From: CAZJUP01 sp964549275
GTDB taxonomy: Bacteria; Fidelibacterota; Marinisomatia; Marinisomatales; TCS55
Direction: 5' to 3'
NCBI GenBank assembly: GCA_964549275.1
Contig: CAZJUP010000003.1
Span: 124,001-188,000 of the forward strand
DNA: 64,000 nucleotides
Of this stretch, positions 53,520 through 61,364 are shown one piece after another. The notes beneath the pieces are model-generated. The model made no database searches, had not been told where the DNA came from, and was given only the letters and a program-made list of their open reading frames with translations. Within the stretch, counting starts at the first letter, position 1, and every line of letters begins with the position of its first letter. The position numbers and the translations under genes are program-made.

Positions 53520-53875
53520 TGGACACATCAACACAAAATATCTTGGGTGGGGAAATTACCGTAACTAAAAAGGCTGCCAAAAGGGTTCAGGCAATTTTGA
53601 AGAGCGAAAAAAAAGAAGGCTACGGTTTGCGCCTCTCTGTAACCGGCGGAGGGTGCTCTGGTATGAATTACAATTTAACTTTTGACAAAAATGAAAATGA
53701 ATATGACAAAATTTTCAAAAGTTACGGTTTAACCATTTATTGCGATTTAAAAAGTTTTTTATATCTCCGTGGTGTGGAAATTGACTATTCATCAAACATG
53801 TTATCCGGTGGATTTAAGATTAATAATCCTAATGCAAAACGAACCTGCGGTTGCGGAACCAGTTTTTCTGCATAA
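53519..53875 (+). CDS. sufA: SufA/IscA-type A-type carrier
   Basis: A-type carriers receive Fe-S clusters and pass them to target proteins. The 118-residue protein keeps the three conserved cysteines: Cys46 in GGGCSGM and the pair at 110 and 112 in CGCG. The ATG at 53519 shares its first base with the upstream stop; a GTG at 53510 would add three residues but has no better ribosome site. SufA, IscA and ErpA cannot be separated by motif, so the name follows the operon. Confidence 0.88.
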   Translation: MDTSTQNILGGEITVTKKAAKRVQAILKSEKKEGYGLRLSVTGGGCSGMNYNLTFDKNENEYDKIFKSYGLTIYCDLKSFLYLRGVEIDYSSNMLSGGFKINNPNAKRTCGCGTSFSA

Positions 53876-53913
53876 TCTTAGTCAAGATTAACACCTAATG
53901 AGTTGAGAGTAAA

Positions 53914-55362
53914 ATGCCGGCAAACCAAAAAATAATTGATGATGCCATTCAACAAGATTATAAATATGGCTTTGTCACGGAAATTGAACAGGAAACACTT
54001 CCACCTGGTTTGGACGAATCTGTTATACGGCATATTTCTGCTAAAAAAAAGGAACCAGACTGGTTAACCGAATGGAGATTAAACGCTTATCTCAAATGGC
54101 AAAAAATGAAAGAGCCCAATTGGGCAAAGGTCGATTATCCTCCTATTGACTACCAAGGTATCAGTTATTACGCTGCGCCTAAAGAAAGAGAAAAGCTCAA
54201 GAGTTTGGACGAAGTCGATCCTGAACTATTAAGAACGTACGAAAAACTCGGTATTCCTCTTGAAGAACAAAAATTGCTTGCAGGTGTAGCAGTTGACGCA
54301 GTATTTGATAGTGTTTCCATCACAACAACATTTAAAGAAGAACTGGAAAAACATGGTGTAATTTTTTGTTCGTTCTCAGAGGCAGTTCAGAATCATCCGG
54401 AGTTAGTCAAATCCTACCTTGGTTCAGTTGTCCCGGCCACAGACAATTATTTTGCCGCGTTGAATTCCGCTGTTTTTAGCGACGGCAGCTTTGTATACAT
54501 CCCCAAAGGGGTACGGTGCCCCATGGAGCTTTCAACTTATTTCAGAATAAATGCCGCCAATACAGGACAGTTCGAACGGACACTCATTATTGCAGATAAG
54601 GGAAGCTATGTCAGTTATCTGGAAGGATGCACTGCCCCCATGAGAGATGAAAATCAACTTCACGCCGCCGTTGTGGAACTAGTGGCCCATGAGAATGCAG
54701 AAATAAAATATTCCACCGTCCAAAACTGGTATCCGGGAGATCCGAAAACAGGAAAAGGAGGCATTTACAATTTTGTCACCAAAAGGGGGTCCTGTATTGA
54801 AGATCATGCAAAAATATCCTGGACACAAGTTGAAACAGGGTCAGCCATTACTTGGAAATATCCAAGCTGTATTTTAAAAGGAAATCATACTGTTGGTGAA
54901 TTTTACTCCGTAGCCATGACCAATAATTTTCAGCAGGCAGATACCGGAACTAAAATGGTTCATTTGGGGAAAAACACCAAGAGTACTATCATTTCTAAGG
55001 GGATTTCTGCGGGACAGAGCCAAAACACATATAGGGGTGGTGTAAAAATTATGGATGGTGCCGAAAATGCCCGTAATTATTCTCAATGTGATTCTATTCT
55101 TATCGGAAGTTCATGCGGTGCACATACATTTCCTTATATTGATGTAAGAAACCCTTCGGCACAAATGGAACATGAAGCGTCGACATCCCGAATTGGAGAA
55201 GACCAACTGTATTATTGTAATCAGCGTGGCATCTCCACAGAAGATGCTGTGTCAATGATTGTAAACGGATTCTGCAAAGACGTTTTTAATGAACTTCCCA
55301 TGGAATTTGCTGTCGAAGCGCAAAAACTAATGGAAGTCAGCCTCGAAGGGGCCGTGGGATAA
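53914..55362 (+). CDS. sufB: SufB, Fe-S scaffold subunit
   Basis: SufB is the scaffold of the SufBCD complex, on which Fe-S clusters are assembled. The 482-residue protein has the family blocks YIPKGVRCPMELSTYF, SYVSYLEGCTAPMRDENQLH, the core AEIKYSTVQNWYPG, and QCDSILIGSSCGAHTFPYI with the conserved cysteine. The C-terminus EAQKLMEVSLEGAVG is typical. It is followed by a methyltransferase gene after 22 bp, which separates it from sufC. Confidence 0.95.
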   Translation: MPANQKIIDDAIQQDYKYGFVTEIEQETLPPGLDESVIRHISAKKKEPDWLTEWRLNAYLKWQKMKEPNWAKVDYPPIDYQGISYYAAPKEREKLKSLDEVDPELLRTYEKLGIPLEEQKLLAGVAVDAVFDSVSITTTFKEELEKHGVIFCSFSEAVQNHPELVKSYLGSVVPATDNYFAALNSAVFSDGSFVYIPKGVRCPMELSTYFRINAANTGQFERTLIIADKGSYVSYLEGCTAPMRDENQLHAAVVELVAHENAEIKYSTVQNWYPGDPKTGKGGIYNFVTKRGSCIEDHAKISWTQVETGSAITWKYPSCILKGNHTVGEFYSVAMTNNFQQADTGTKMVHLGKNTKSTIISKGISAGQSQNTYRGGVKIMDGAENARNYSQCDSILIGSSCGAHTFPYIDVRNPSAQMEHEASTSRIGEDQLYYCNQRGISTEDAVSMIVNGFCKDVFNELPMEFAVEAQKLMEVSLEGAVG

Positions 55363-55384
55363 ACTAAATCGAAAGAAAACTTTT

Positions 55385-56116
55385 ATGAGCCCTGACAGCA
55401 TCTCAGCATACAACCTTGAAGAGCGTGTTTCTCTTTATGATCGAGATATGAATCTCATGCATCCCAATCGTCCTAAAATGATTGATATCGCTTTAGAGAT
55501 TCTTCCTTTTTCTCCAAACACGCCCTTAATCGCACTAGATGTTGGTGTGGGCACAGGATCATTTACTAAAAATTTTCTACTCAAATTTCCCCAAAGCCAG
55601 GTCTTTGCAGTTGATGGTTCAGAGGTTATGATTGAATTAGCAAAATCCCGATTGGACGGATTTCTGAAATACATTGAATTTAAAATCGGTGATTTCCGCA
55701 AATTGGAAAATCTCTTAAATCAAACAACAACTTTTGACGTGATTTTTTCCTCCTATGCTCTTCATCATCTATCGCCAGAAGAAAAGGGAACGGTCCTAAA
55801 TACAATATACACCCACTTGTCTCCCGGGGGATGGTTTATCAATGCTGATTTAATTGTTGCTGAATCTCCAGTTATTGAGGACCGGATTCAAACTATCCGC
55901 TTAGAAGGGATATTGGAAAGAGCAGGGCAATCCGATGACAGGTTTCAATCCATAACTGATGTGAAAAAGTTTATAAATGATTTGGAAGAAGCAGAAGGAG
56001 ACCAACCCGTTACCTTAAATAAAGATTTAGACTTGATGGAAGAAGCGGGATTTTCCCAAGTCTCACTTTTTTGGCAAGAATACAGAGAAGTAGTATTCGG
56101 AGGAATTAAGAATTGA
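55385..56116 (+). CDS. class I SAM-dependent methyltransferase
   Basis: The 243-residue protein has motif I ALDVGVGTGSFT, a motif II-like VFAVDGSEVM, and FDVIFSSYALHHL, typical of Rossmann-fold methyltransferases. It is inserted between sufB and sufC. A role in Fe-S biogenesis is not established; it may methylate a small molecule or a protein. It could also be a chance passenger of the operon. Confidence 0.85.
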   Translation: MSPDSISAYNLEERVSLYDRDMNLMHPNRPKMIDIALEILPFSPNTPLIALDVGVGTGSFTKNFLLKFPQSQVFAVDGSEVMIELAKSRLDGFLKYIEFKIGDFRKLENLLNQTTTFDVIFSSYALHHLSPEEKGTVLNTIYTHLSPGGWFINADLIVAESPVIEDRIQTIRLEGILERAGQSDDRFQSITDVKKFINDLEEAEGDQPVTLNKDLDLMEEAGFSQVSLFWQEYREVVFGGIKN

Positions 56117-56134
56117 ATTTGATAATTAATTTGA

Positions 56135-56890
56135 ATGAATGCCCAGGACATGATTGACATAAAGAATCTTCACGTTTCTATACGTGGAAAAGAAATTTTA
56201 AAAGGAATAAACCTTAACATAAAACTGGGGGAACTCCATGCAATTATGGGGAAAAATGGTTCCGGTAAAAGCACCTTGGCTAATGTCATCACTGGTAGAG
56301 ATAACTATGAAATATCAGAAGGCAGGATGCTGTATTATGGCAAAGATTTAACTGAAAAAAGCCCGGAGGAAAGGGCTTTAGCCGGAATTTTCATGTCCTT
56401 CCAATATCCGGTCGTAATTCCAGGAGTAAATAACACTTATTTTCTCAGAGCAGCTTTGAATGCAAAACTTAAGCATTTAGGCAAAAAAGAGTTGAATGCG
56501 GTTGACTTTTTAAACCTGATTCGCGAAAAACTTAAACTGGTGAAAATGGATGAATCGTATTTAAGTCGAGCAGTAAATGATGGCTTCTCCGGGGGGGAGA
56601 AAAAAAGGAATGAAATTCTGCAAATGCTTACTCTCGAACCTCAATTTTCTATTTTAGACGAAACTGATTCTGGACTGGATATTGATGCATTGAAGGTTGT
56701 GGCAGACGGAGTAAATCAATTTCGCAGAAAGGACAGGGCCTTTTTAGCAATTACCCACTATCAGCGTCTGTTGGATTACATGGAACCAGACTATATTCAT
56801 GTCCTTATAGACGGAAAAATTGTTCTTTCCGGAGATAAATCATTGGCCGGTGAATTGGAAGAAAAAGGATATAACTGGCTGGAAAAATAA
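56135..56890 (+). CDS. sufC: SufC, ABC-type ATPase of the Suf complex
   Basis: SufC is the ATPase of SufBCD. The 251-residue protein has Walker A GKNGSGKS, signature GFSGGEKKR, Walker B FSILDETDSGLD and the H-loop in ITHYQR. Two starts are possible (56135 and 56150); the first is used. It lies 18 bp after the methyltransferase gene and 4 bp before sufD. Confidence 0.95.
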   Translation: MNAQDMIDIKNLHVSIRGKEILKGINLNIKLGELHAIMGKNGSGKSTLANVITGRDNYEISEGRMLYYGKDLTEKSPEERALAGIFMSFQYPVVIPGVNNTYFLRAALNAKLKHLGKKELNAVDFLNLIREKLKLVKMDESYLSRAVNDGFSGGEKKRNEILQMLTLEPQFSILDETDSGLDIDALKVVADGVNQFRRKDRAFLAITHYQRLLDYMEPDYIHVLIDGKIVLSGDKSLAGELEEKGYNWLEK

Positions 56891-56894
56891 TCAA

Positions 56895-58178
56895 ATGAGT
56901 TTATTCCAATCAGAATTTAATTCCTTACAATCCATGTGGCAGCATGAACCTGACGCACTAAGAAACCTTCGCCAACAATCCTTTAATCAGTTTAAAACAC
57001 TGGGATTGCCTACCCGCAAATGGGAAGAATGGAAGTATACCAATTTTAGTGAATTGTCCAATATTCCTTTCAATCTTTCACAACCGGATTCTCTTCCGTC
57101 ATCAATAAGAAAACCAATTCCCCGTTTTGAAGATAGCTATCGTCTTTTATTCATTAATGGACATTTTCAGCAAAATCACGAATCACTTCCTGATGAAATA
57201 AATCTAACCTCATTATTAAATGCCTTTAACCAGGACGCATCTTCATTCAAAACAAAAAGAAATGCTAATCCGTTTCATTTATTAAACACAGCAATGATGA
57301 ACAGCGGCATCTCAATTAACATTCCGGATGACGTCCAATTAGACAAACCTCTACACCTAATCTATGCCACAACCGGACATGCGAAGGAAATCATGAACCA
57401 TCCCCGGTTTAATCTACGTATGGGTAAAAACACCTCCATAACTTTCATAGAACATTTTTACGGTTATTCATCTCAATCCTATTTTAATAATATAGTCTCT
57501 GATTTTGATGTAGGTAGTCATTCAACACTGAATCACTATTATATCCAAGAGGAAGGTGAACAAGGATTTCATGTGTCATCGTCAACTTACCATTTAAAAA
57601 ATAAGGCCGTATTACATACACATTATCTCTCGTTGGGAAGTAAACTTCAGAGAAATAATATTCGCGTCGTCCATGAAAAAGAAAATGGGGAGTCTCAATT
57701 AAGAGGGCTTTCGTTATCTCATCAACGACAGCATTTAGATACTCATGTAGTTGTAGACCATGGATCTCCACATTGCACCAGCACACAATTATTTAAAAAT
57801 ATTCTGGATGGCACATCTCATGGTGTATTTAACGGAAAGGTCGTTGTCCATTCTAAGGCACAAAAGACCTATGCAGACCAATCCAATAAAAATATTCTTT
57901 TAAGCAAAAAGTCCCTTATGCATTCCAATCCACAATTGGAAATTGATGCGGACGATGTCAAATGCTCCCATGGATCTACAACCGGGCAAATTGATGAAGA
58001 AGCCTTATTTTATCTTCGGTCCAGAGGTATCGATTTAAAAACTGCCCGGGGGTTAATCATTAATGGATTTGCCAATGAAATTTTGGAATCCATTACAATT
58101 AATTCCGTCAAAGATTATATGGAGTCCAAACTCAATTCCTGGTTAAGCCATCTTAAAATGGATAAAGGAAACCCATGA
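56895..58178 (+). CDS. sufD: SufD, Fe-S assembly protein
   Basis: SufD is the SufB paralogue of the SufBCD complex. The 427-residue product starts at MSLFQSEF (ATG 56895, four bases after the sufC stop); a longer frame from 56820 overlaps sufC and is not used. The C-terminal blocks HGSTTGQIDEEALFYLRSRG and ARGLIINGFANEILE are diagnostic of SufB/SufD. It ends in an ATGA overlap with sufE. Confidence 0.93.
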   Translation: MSLFQSEFNSLQSMWQHEPDALRNLRQQSFNQFKTLGLPTRKWEEWKYTNFSELSNIPFNLSQPDSLPSSIRKPIPRFEDSYRLLFINGHFQQNHESLPDEINLTSLLNAFNQDASSFKTKRNANPFHLLNTAMMNSGISINIPDDVQLDKPLHLIYATTGHAKEIMNHPRFNLRMGKNTSITFIEHFYGYSSQSYFNNIVSDFDVGSHSTLNHYYIQEEGEQGFHVSSSTYHLKNKAVLHTHYLSLGSKLQRNNIRVVHEKENGESQLRGLSLSHQRQHLDTHVVVDHGSPHCTSTQLFKNILDGTSHGVFNGKVVVHSKAQKTYADQSNKNILLSKKSLMHSNPQLEIDADDVKCSHGSTTGQIDEEALFYLRSRGIDLKTARGLIINGFANEILESITINSVKDYMESKLNSWLSHLKMDKGNP

Positions 58179-58588
58179 AATCCATTCCGGTAAAAATGAC
58201 AGAAATTAAAAATGAATTTCTTCTTTTTCCTGACACGCGTGATAAATACGTCTATCTGGTGGACTTGGGAAAAGAATCCCCGGGATTGGATAAAATATAC
58301 CACAAAGAAGCCTATCGAATACCCGGATGCACTTCACAAGCCTGGGTTGTTTCTAAAAAAGATTCGGAAAACCGTTTTGTATTCCATACTGATTCCGATG
58401 CTATGATTGTAAAAGGACTACTCTACTTATTGGAACGATTATTTAATGGGCATACTCAAAAAGAAATTGATGCGGTGAATGGGCCTAAACTCATTGAGGA
58501 TATCGGACTGGGCGGGACAATCAGCAGCCAGCGAACCAATGGATTTTTAGGTGCAATAGAAAAAATTAAAACTGAATTACAAACCTAA
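58175..58588 (+). CDS. sufE: SufE, sulfur acceptor
   Basis: SufE accepts persulfide sulfur from SufS and passes it to SufB. The 137-residue protein has the catalytic Cys52 in PGCTSQAW, and the family blocks LVDLGKESPGLD and INAVNGP-like EIDAVNGPKLIEDIGL. It starts inside the sufD stop (ATGA) and precedes the sufT gene by two bases. Confidence 0.94.
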   Translation: MKSIPVKMTEIKNEFLLFPDTRDKYVYLVDLGKESPGLDKIYHKEAYRIPGCTSQAWVVSKKDSENRFVFHTDSDAMIVKGLLYLLERLFNGHTQKEIDAVNGPKLIEDIGLGGTISSQRTNGFLGAIEKIKTELQT

Positions 58589-58590
58589 CT

Positions 58591-59145
58591 ATGTATACAA
58601 ACACAGATGAAAAAGTAACCGTGGTCAGGGATTGTGATGCAACGCTAATACCCTTTGGAAATAAATTGACATTAAACAAAGGAGAAGAAGGCCACATCAC
58701 CCAAGCACTGGGCGGAAGTTATACCCTCATGATTCGAGGAAATCTCGTAAGGGTTGAAGGAAAGGATGCTGATGCTATTGGTAAAATTCCAGAAATTCAA
58801 CCGTGGATGAAAGAAAAAGGTGAAAATGGGAGAGCAAACGAAAAAGCTCTATGGGAAGCCATGAAAACCTGTTATGACCCTGAAATTCCTGTAAATATAG
58901 TGGATTTAGGGCTAATCTATTCCTGTGAAGTTTCTAGTGACGAAGATGGAGGCTCTTTTGTGGATGTAAAAATGACCTTGACCGCACCGGGATGTGGTAT
59001 GGGAGATATGATTGCCGGAGAAGTTCATCAAAAATTAGAAGCTATTCCCGGTGTTCAGGAAGCCAGGGTTCAACTGGTATGGGATCCTCCATGGGATCGC
59101 TCCATGATATCTGAAGCAGCCCGTCTCCAACTGGGCTTAATGTAA
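58591..59145 (+). CDS. sufT: SufT-like DUF59 protein
   Basis: The 184-residue protein has an N-terminal domain of about 85 residues (VVRDCDATLIPFGNKLTLNKG, in two parts) of SufT type and a C-terminal DUF59 domain with CYDPEIPVNIVDLGLIY and APGCGMGDMI. SufT takes part in Fe-S maturation. Its DUF59 part is closely similar to the stand-alone gene at 53142. It abuts sufS with no gap. Confidence 0.88.
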   Translation: MYTNTDEKVTVVRDCDATLIPFGNKLTLNKGEEGHITQALGGSYTLMIRGNLVRVEGKDADAIGKIPEIQPWMKEKGENGRANEKALWEAMKTCYDPEIPVNIVDLGLIYSCEVSSDEDGGSFVDVKMTLTAPGCGMGDMIAGEVHQKLEAIPGVQEARVQLVWDPPWDRSMISEAARLQLGLM

Positions 59146-60357
59146 ATGCTGAACCCTAAGCACATTAAGCAGGATTTCCCAATTTTTAATCATGATGATG
59201 GTCCATTTATTTATCTTGATAGCGCTTCTACATCTCAGAAGCCCAGGCAGGTTTTAGATGCCGTAAATGAATATTACGAATCATATAATGCGAATATTCA
59301 TCGTGCGCTATACACCATTGGAGAACAAGCTACAGAATCCTATGAAAAGGTAAGGGGAAAAGTCAGATCTTTTTTAAACGTACCGGATACCCATGCTATT
59401 GTATTTACTCGTAGCACAACAGAGGCTATCAACCTTATCAGTTATGCCTGGGGATATCATCAATTAGTGCAAGGTGATGAAATTCTAATCACGGAAATGG
59501 AGCACCATAGCAATCTTGTGCCTTGGCAATTAACAGCAAAGTACACTAGAGCAAATCTTAAGTATCTGCCGTTGTTAACAAATGGTACACTGGATTTAAC
59601 GAATATAGACACGATTATCTCCCCAAAAACCAAACTCGTGAGCCTTACTCATCAGTCAAATGTATTTGGAACGATAAATCCCGTAAAAGATATTCTGTTA
59701 AAAGCAAAATCTGTCGATGCGGTTACTGTTGTTGACGGAGCTCAAAGTGTACCGCACAGCACTGTAGACTTATGGGATTTAAATCCTGACTTTTTCGCAT
59801 TTTCAGGGCATAAAATGCTTGCTCCAACCGGGGTGGGTGTCCTCATAGGACGTAAATCCCTTTTAGATAAAATGGACCCCTTTCTTGGAGGTGGTGAAAT
59901 GATTGAAACCGTTTCCATGGAAAATTCGACCTGGAATAAAGTGCCATGGAAATTTGAAGCTGGTACTCCCAATATTGCCCAAGTGATTGGACTAGGTGCA
60001 GCCATAGAATATTTGGATTCCATCGGAATGGAAAACATTTATCAATATGAACACACTTTATTAGACTATACTCTTAATGCCTTAAGTAAAATAGACGGAA
60101 TGACGTTATTAGGTTCTCCGAAATTACGTGGAGCGGTTATCCCTTTTAATGTGAACGGTATCCATCCCCATGATCTCGCAAAATTTCTTGACCAGGATGG
60201 TATCTGTATTCGTGCCGGACATCACTGCGCCCAACCCATTATGAATAAATTGGGCATTTCAGCCACAGCCCGAGCAAGCCTTTATCTTTATAATACTGAA
60301 GAAGATGTTGATTGTCTTTGCAAGAGTATTAAAAAAACTGCCAAAATCTTTTCCTGA
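59146..60357 (+). CDS. sufS: SufS, cysteine desulfurase
   Basis: SufS is a PLP enzyme that extracts sulfur from cysteine for SufE. The 403-residue protein has the PLP lysine in SGHKMLAPTGVG, the catalytic cysteine in RAGHHCAQP, and HHSNLVPWQ near the N-terminus, all typical of group II cysteine desulfurases. It begins directly at the sufT stop and is followed by a 39-bp gap. Confidence 0.95.
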   Translation: MLNPKHIKQDFPIFNHDDGPFIYLDSASTSQKPRQVLDAVNEYYESYNANIHRALYTIGEQATESYEKVRGKVRSFLNVPDTHAIVFTRSTTEAINLISYAWGYHQLVQGDEILITEMEHHSNLVPWQLTAKYTRANLKYLPLLTNGTLDLTNIDTIISPKTKLVSLTHQSNVFGTINPVKDILLKAKSVDAVTVVDGAQSVPHSTVDLWDLNPDFFAFSGHKMLAPTGVGVLIGRKSLLDKMDPFLGGGEMIETVSMENSTWNKVPWKFEAGTPNIAQVIGLGAAIEYLDSIGMENIYQYEHTLLDYTLNALSKIDGMTLLGSPKLRGAVIPFNVNGIHPHDLAKFLDQDGICIRAGHHCAQPIMNKLGISATARASLYLYNTEEDVDCLCKSIKKTAKIFS

Positions 60358-60396
60358 TTACCTTTAATTTTACCCTCAATTCAAAGAGGGATTATT

Positions 60397-60660
60397 ATGG
60401 CCGATAAAACCCAAGATAAAAAAACATGTAAGTATTTAGTGACAATGCGGTGGTACATTGAAACTGATGAAGAACTTGTGGCTGGAGCTCCGGAAACAGA
60501 TGAAAAATTGTTGAATATTGTGCGCCACAGGGAGGATGGATCAAAAAGCTGTTCATCCTGTCCCACACGAAATCAGGAAGGATATAGTATTCTGGATTAC
60601 CACTATTTTATGGGGGATAGAAAACCGGTGTATATGTCCACGGAAAAAATAAATGATTAA
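60397..60660 (+). CDS. small Cys-containing protein of the suf operon
   Basis: The 87-residue soluble protein has an N-terminal CKYLVTMRWYIETDEEL block and a CSSC pair in KSCSSCPTRN, which could bind metal or form a disulfide. AAAGAGGG lies about nine bases before the ATG. No family is recognised. Its end overlaps the DUF2480 gene by eight bases, so it belongs to the suf operon. Confidence 0.7.
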   Translation: MADKTQDKKTCKYLVTMRWYIETDEELVAGAPETDEKLLNIVRHREDGSKSCSSCPTRNQEGYSILDYHYFMGDRKPVYMSTEKIND

Positions 60661-60928
60661 CCCCAATATTATGGAAGGTTCATTGGAAACAATATATATG
60701 GATGATTTCCTTGAGAAAGGGATTCTCCGGGAAAACCCCTTTCGGGAAAAAGTCGCACAAATGGACTGGTCTGCTTATACCGGAAAACGGGTTTTGATTA
60801 AGGGATGTTCTGATGTCCCTATTCCGACATGGGCTTATCTGATTCTGACAGCCCATTTATCACAGGTTGCAGACCATATCCTTTACGGTGAACCTTGCAC
60901 AACTATCAAAATATATAATCGGAATTAA
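60653..60928 (+). CDS. DUF2480-like protein
   Basis: The 91-residue protein resembles DUF2480 of Bacteroidetes: NPFREKVAQMDWSAYTGKRV, then KGCSDVPIPTWAYLILTAHLS. It appears shorter than the typical family member, lacking part of the usual ends. The family is often linked with suf or metal-related genes. The role is unknown. It lies in the suf operon with an eight-base overlap to the preceding gene and is followed after 4 bp by the deaminase gene. Confidence 0.75.
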   Translation: MINPNIMEGSLETIYMDDFLEKGILRENPFREKVAQMDWSAYTGKRVLIKGCSDVPIPTWAYLILTAHLSQVADHILYGEPCTTIKIYNRN

Positions 60929-60932
60929 AAAT

Positions 60933-61358
60933 ATGAGTGGACGTATCAGTTGGGAAAAATATTTTATGAATATTGCCAGTGAGGTAGCCACCCGCTCAAC
61001 TTGTGACCGTAAATCTGTAGGGGCCGTCATCGTTCGAGGAAAAACAATCCTGTCCACAGGATATAATGGGTCAATTCGGGGATTGGCTCATTGTGACGAA
61101 GCTGGGCATGAGATGGAAAACACCCATTGCGTCCGCACTATTCACGCAGAAGCCAATGCCATCGTTCAGGCCGCCCGCCACGGTATTCGAATTGAAGACA
61201 GCGAAATATATGTAACAGCCTCCCCTTGTTATGACTGTTTTAAGCTCATAGCAAATGCAGGAATCACTAAAATTTATTATGGAGAATTTTACCGGGATGA
61301 GCGTATCCTAGAACACGCGGCAGAATTGGGAATCAAATTATTAGATTTATCCCAATAA
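60933..61358 (+). CDS. dCMP deaminase (ComEB-like)
   Basis: The 141-residue zinc enzyme deaminates dCMP to dUMP for thymidylate synthesis. It has HAEANAI (zinc His and catalytic Glu) and the PCYDC zinc cysteines, with the family block CDRKSVGAVIVRGKTILSTGYNGS. The ATG at 60933 is used; a longer frame from 60867 overlaps DUF2480. A ComE-type competence role cannot be inferred from the sequence. Confidence 0.92.
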   Translation: MSGRISWEKYFMNIASEVATRSTCDRKSVGAVIVRGKTILSTGYNGSIRGLAHCDEAGHEMENTHCVRTIHAEANAIVQAARHGIRIEDSEIYVTASPCYDCFKLIANAGITKIYYGEFYRDERILEHAAELGIKLLDLSQ

Positions 61359-61364
61359 AATTTA

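Noticed and set aside
56820..56894. Upstream extension of the sufD frame
   Set aside because: It overlaps sufC coding sequence; SufD starts naturally at 56895, four bases after the sufC stop.
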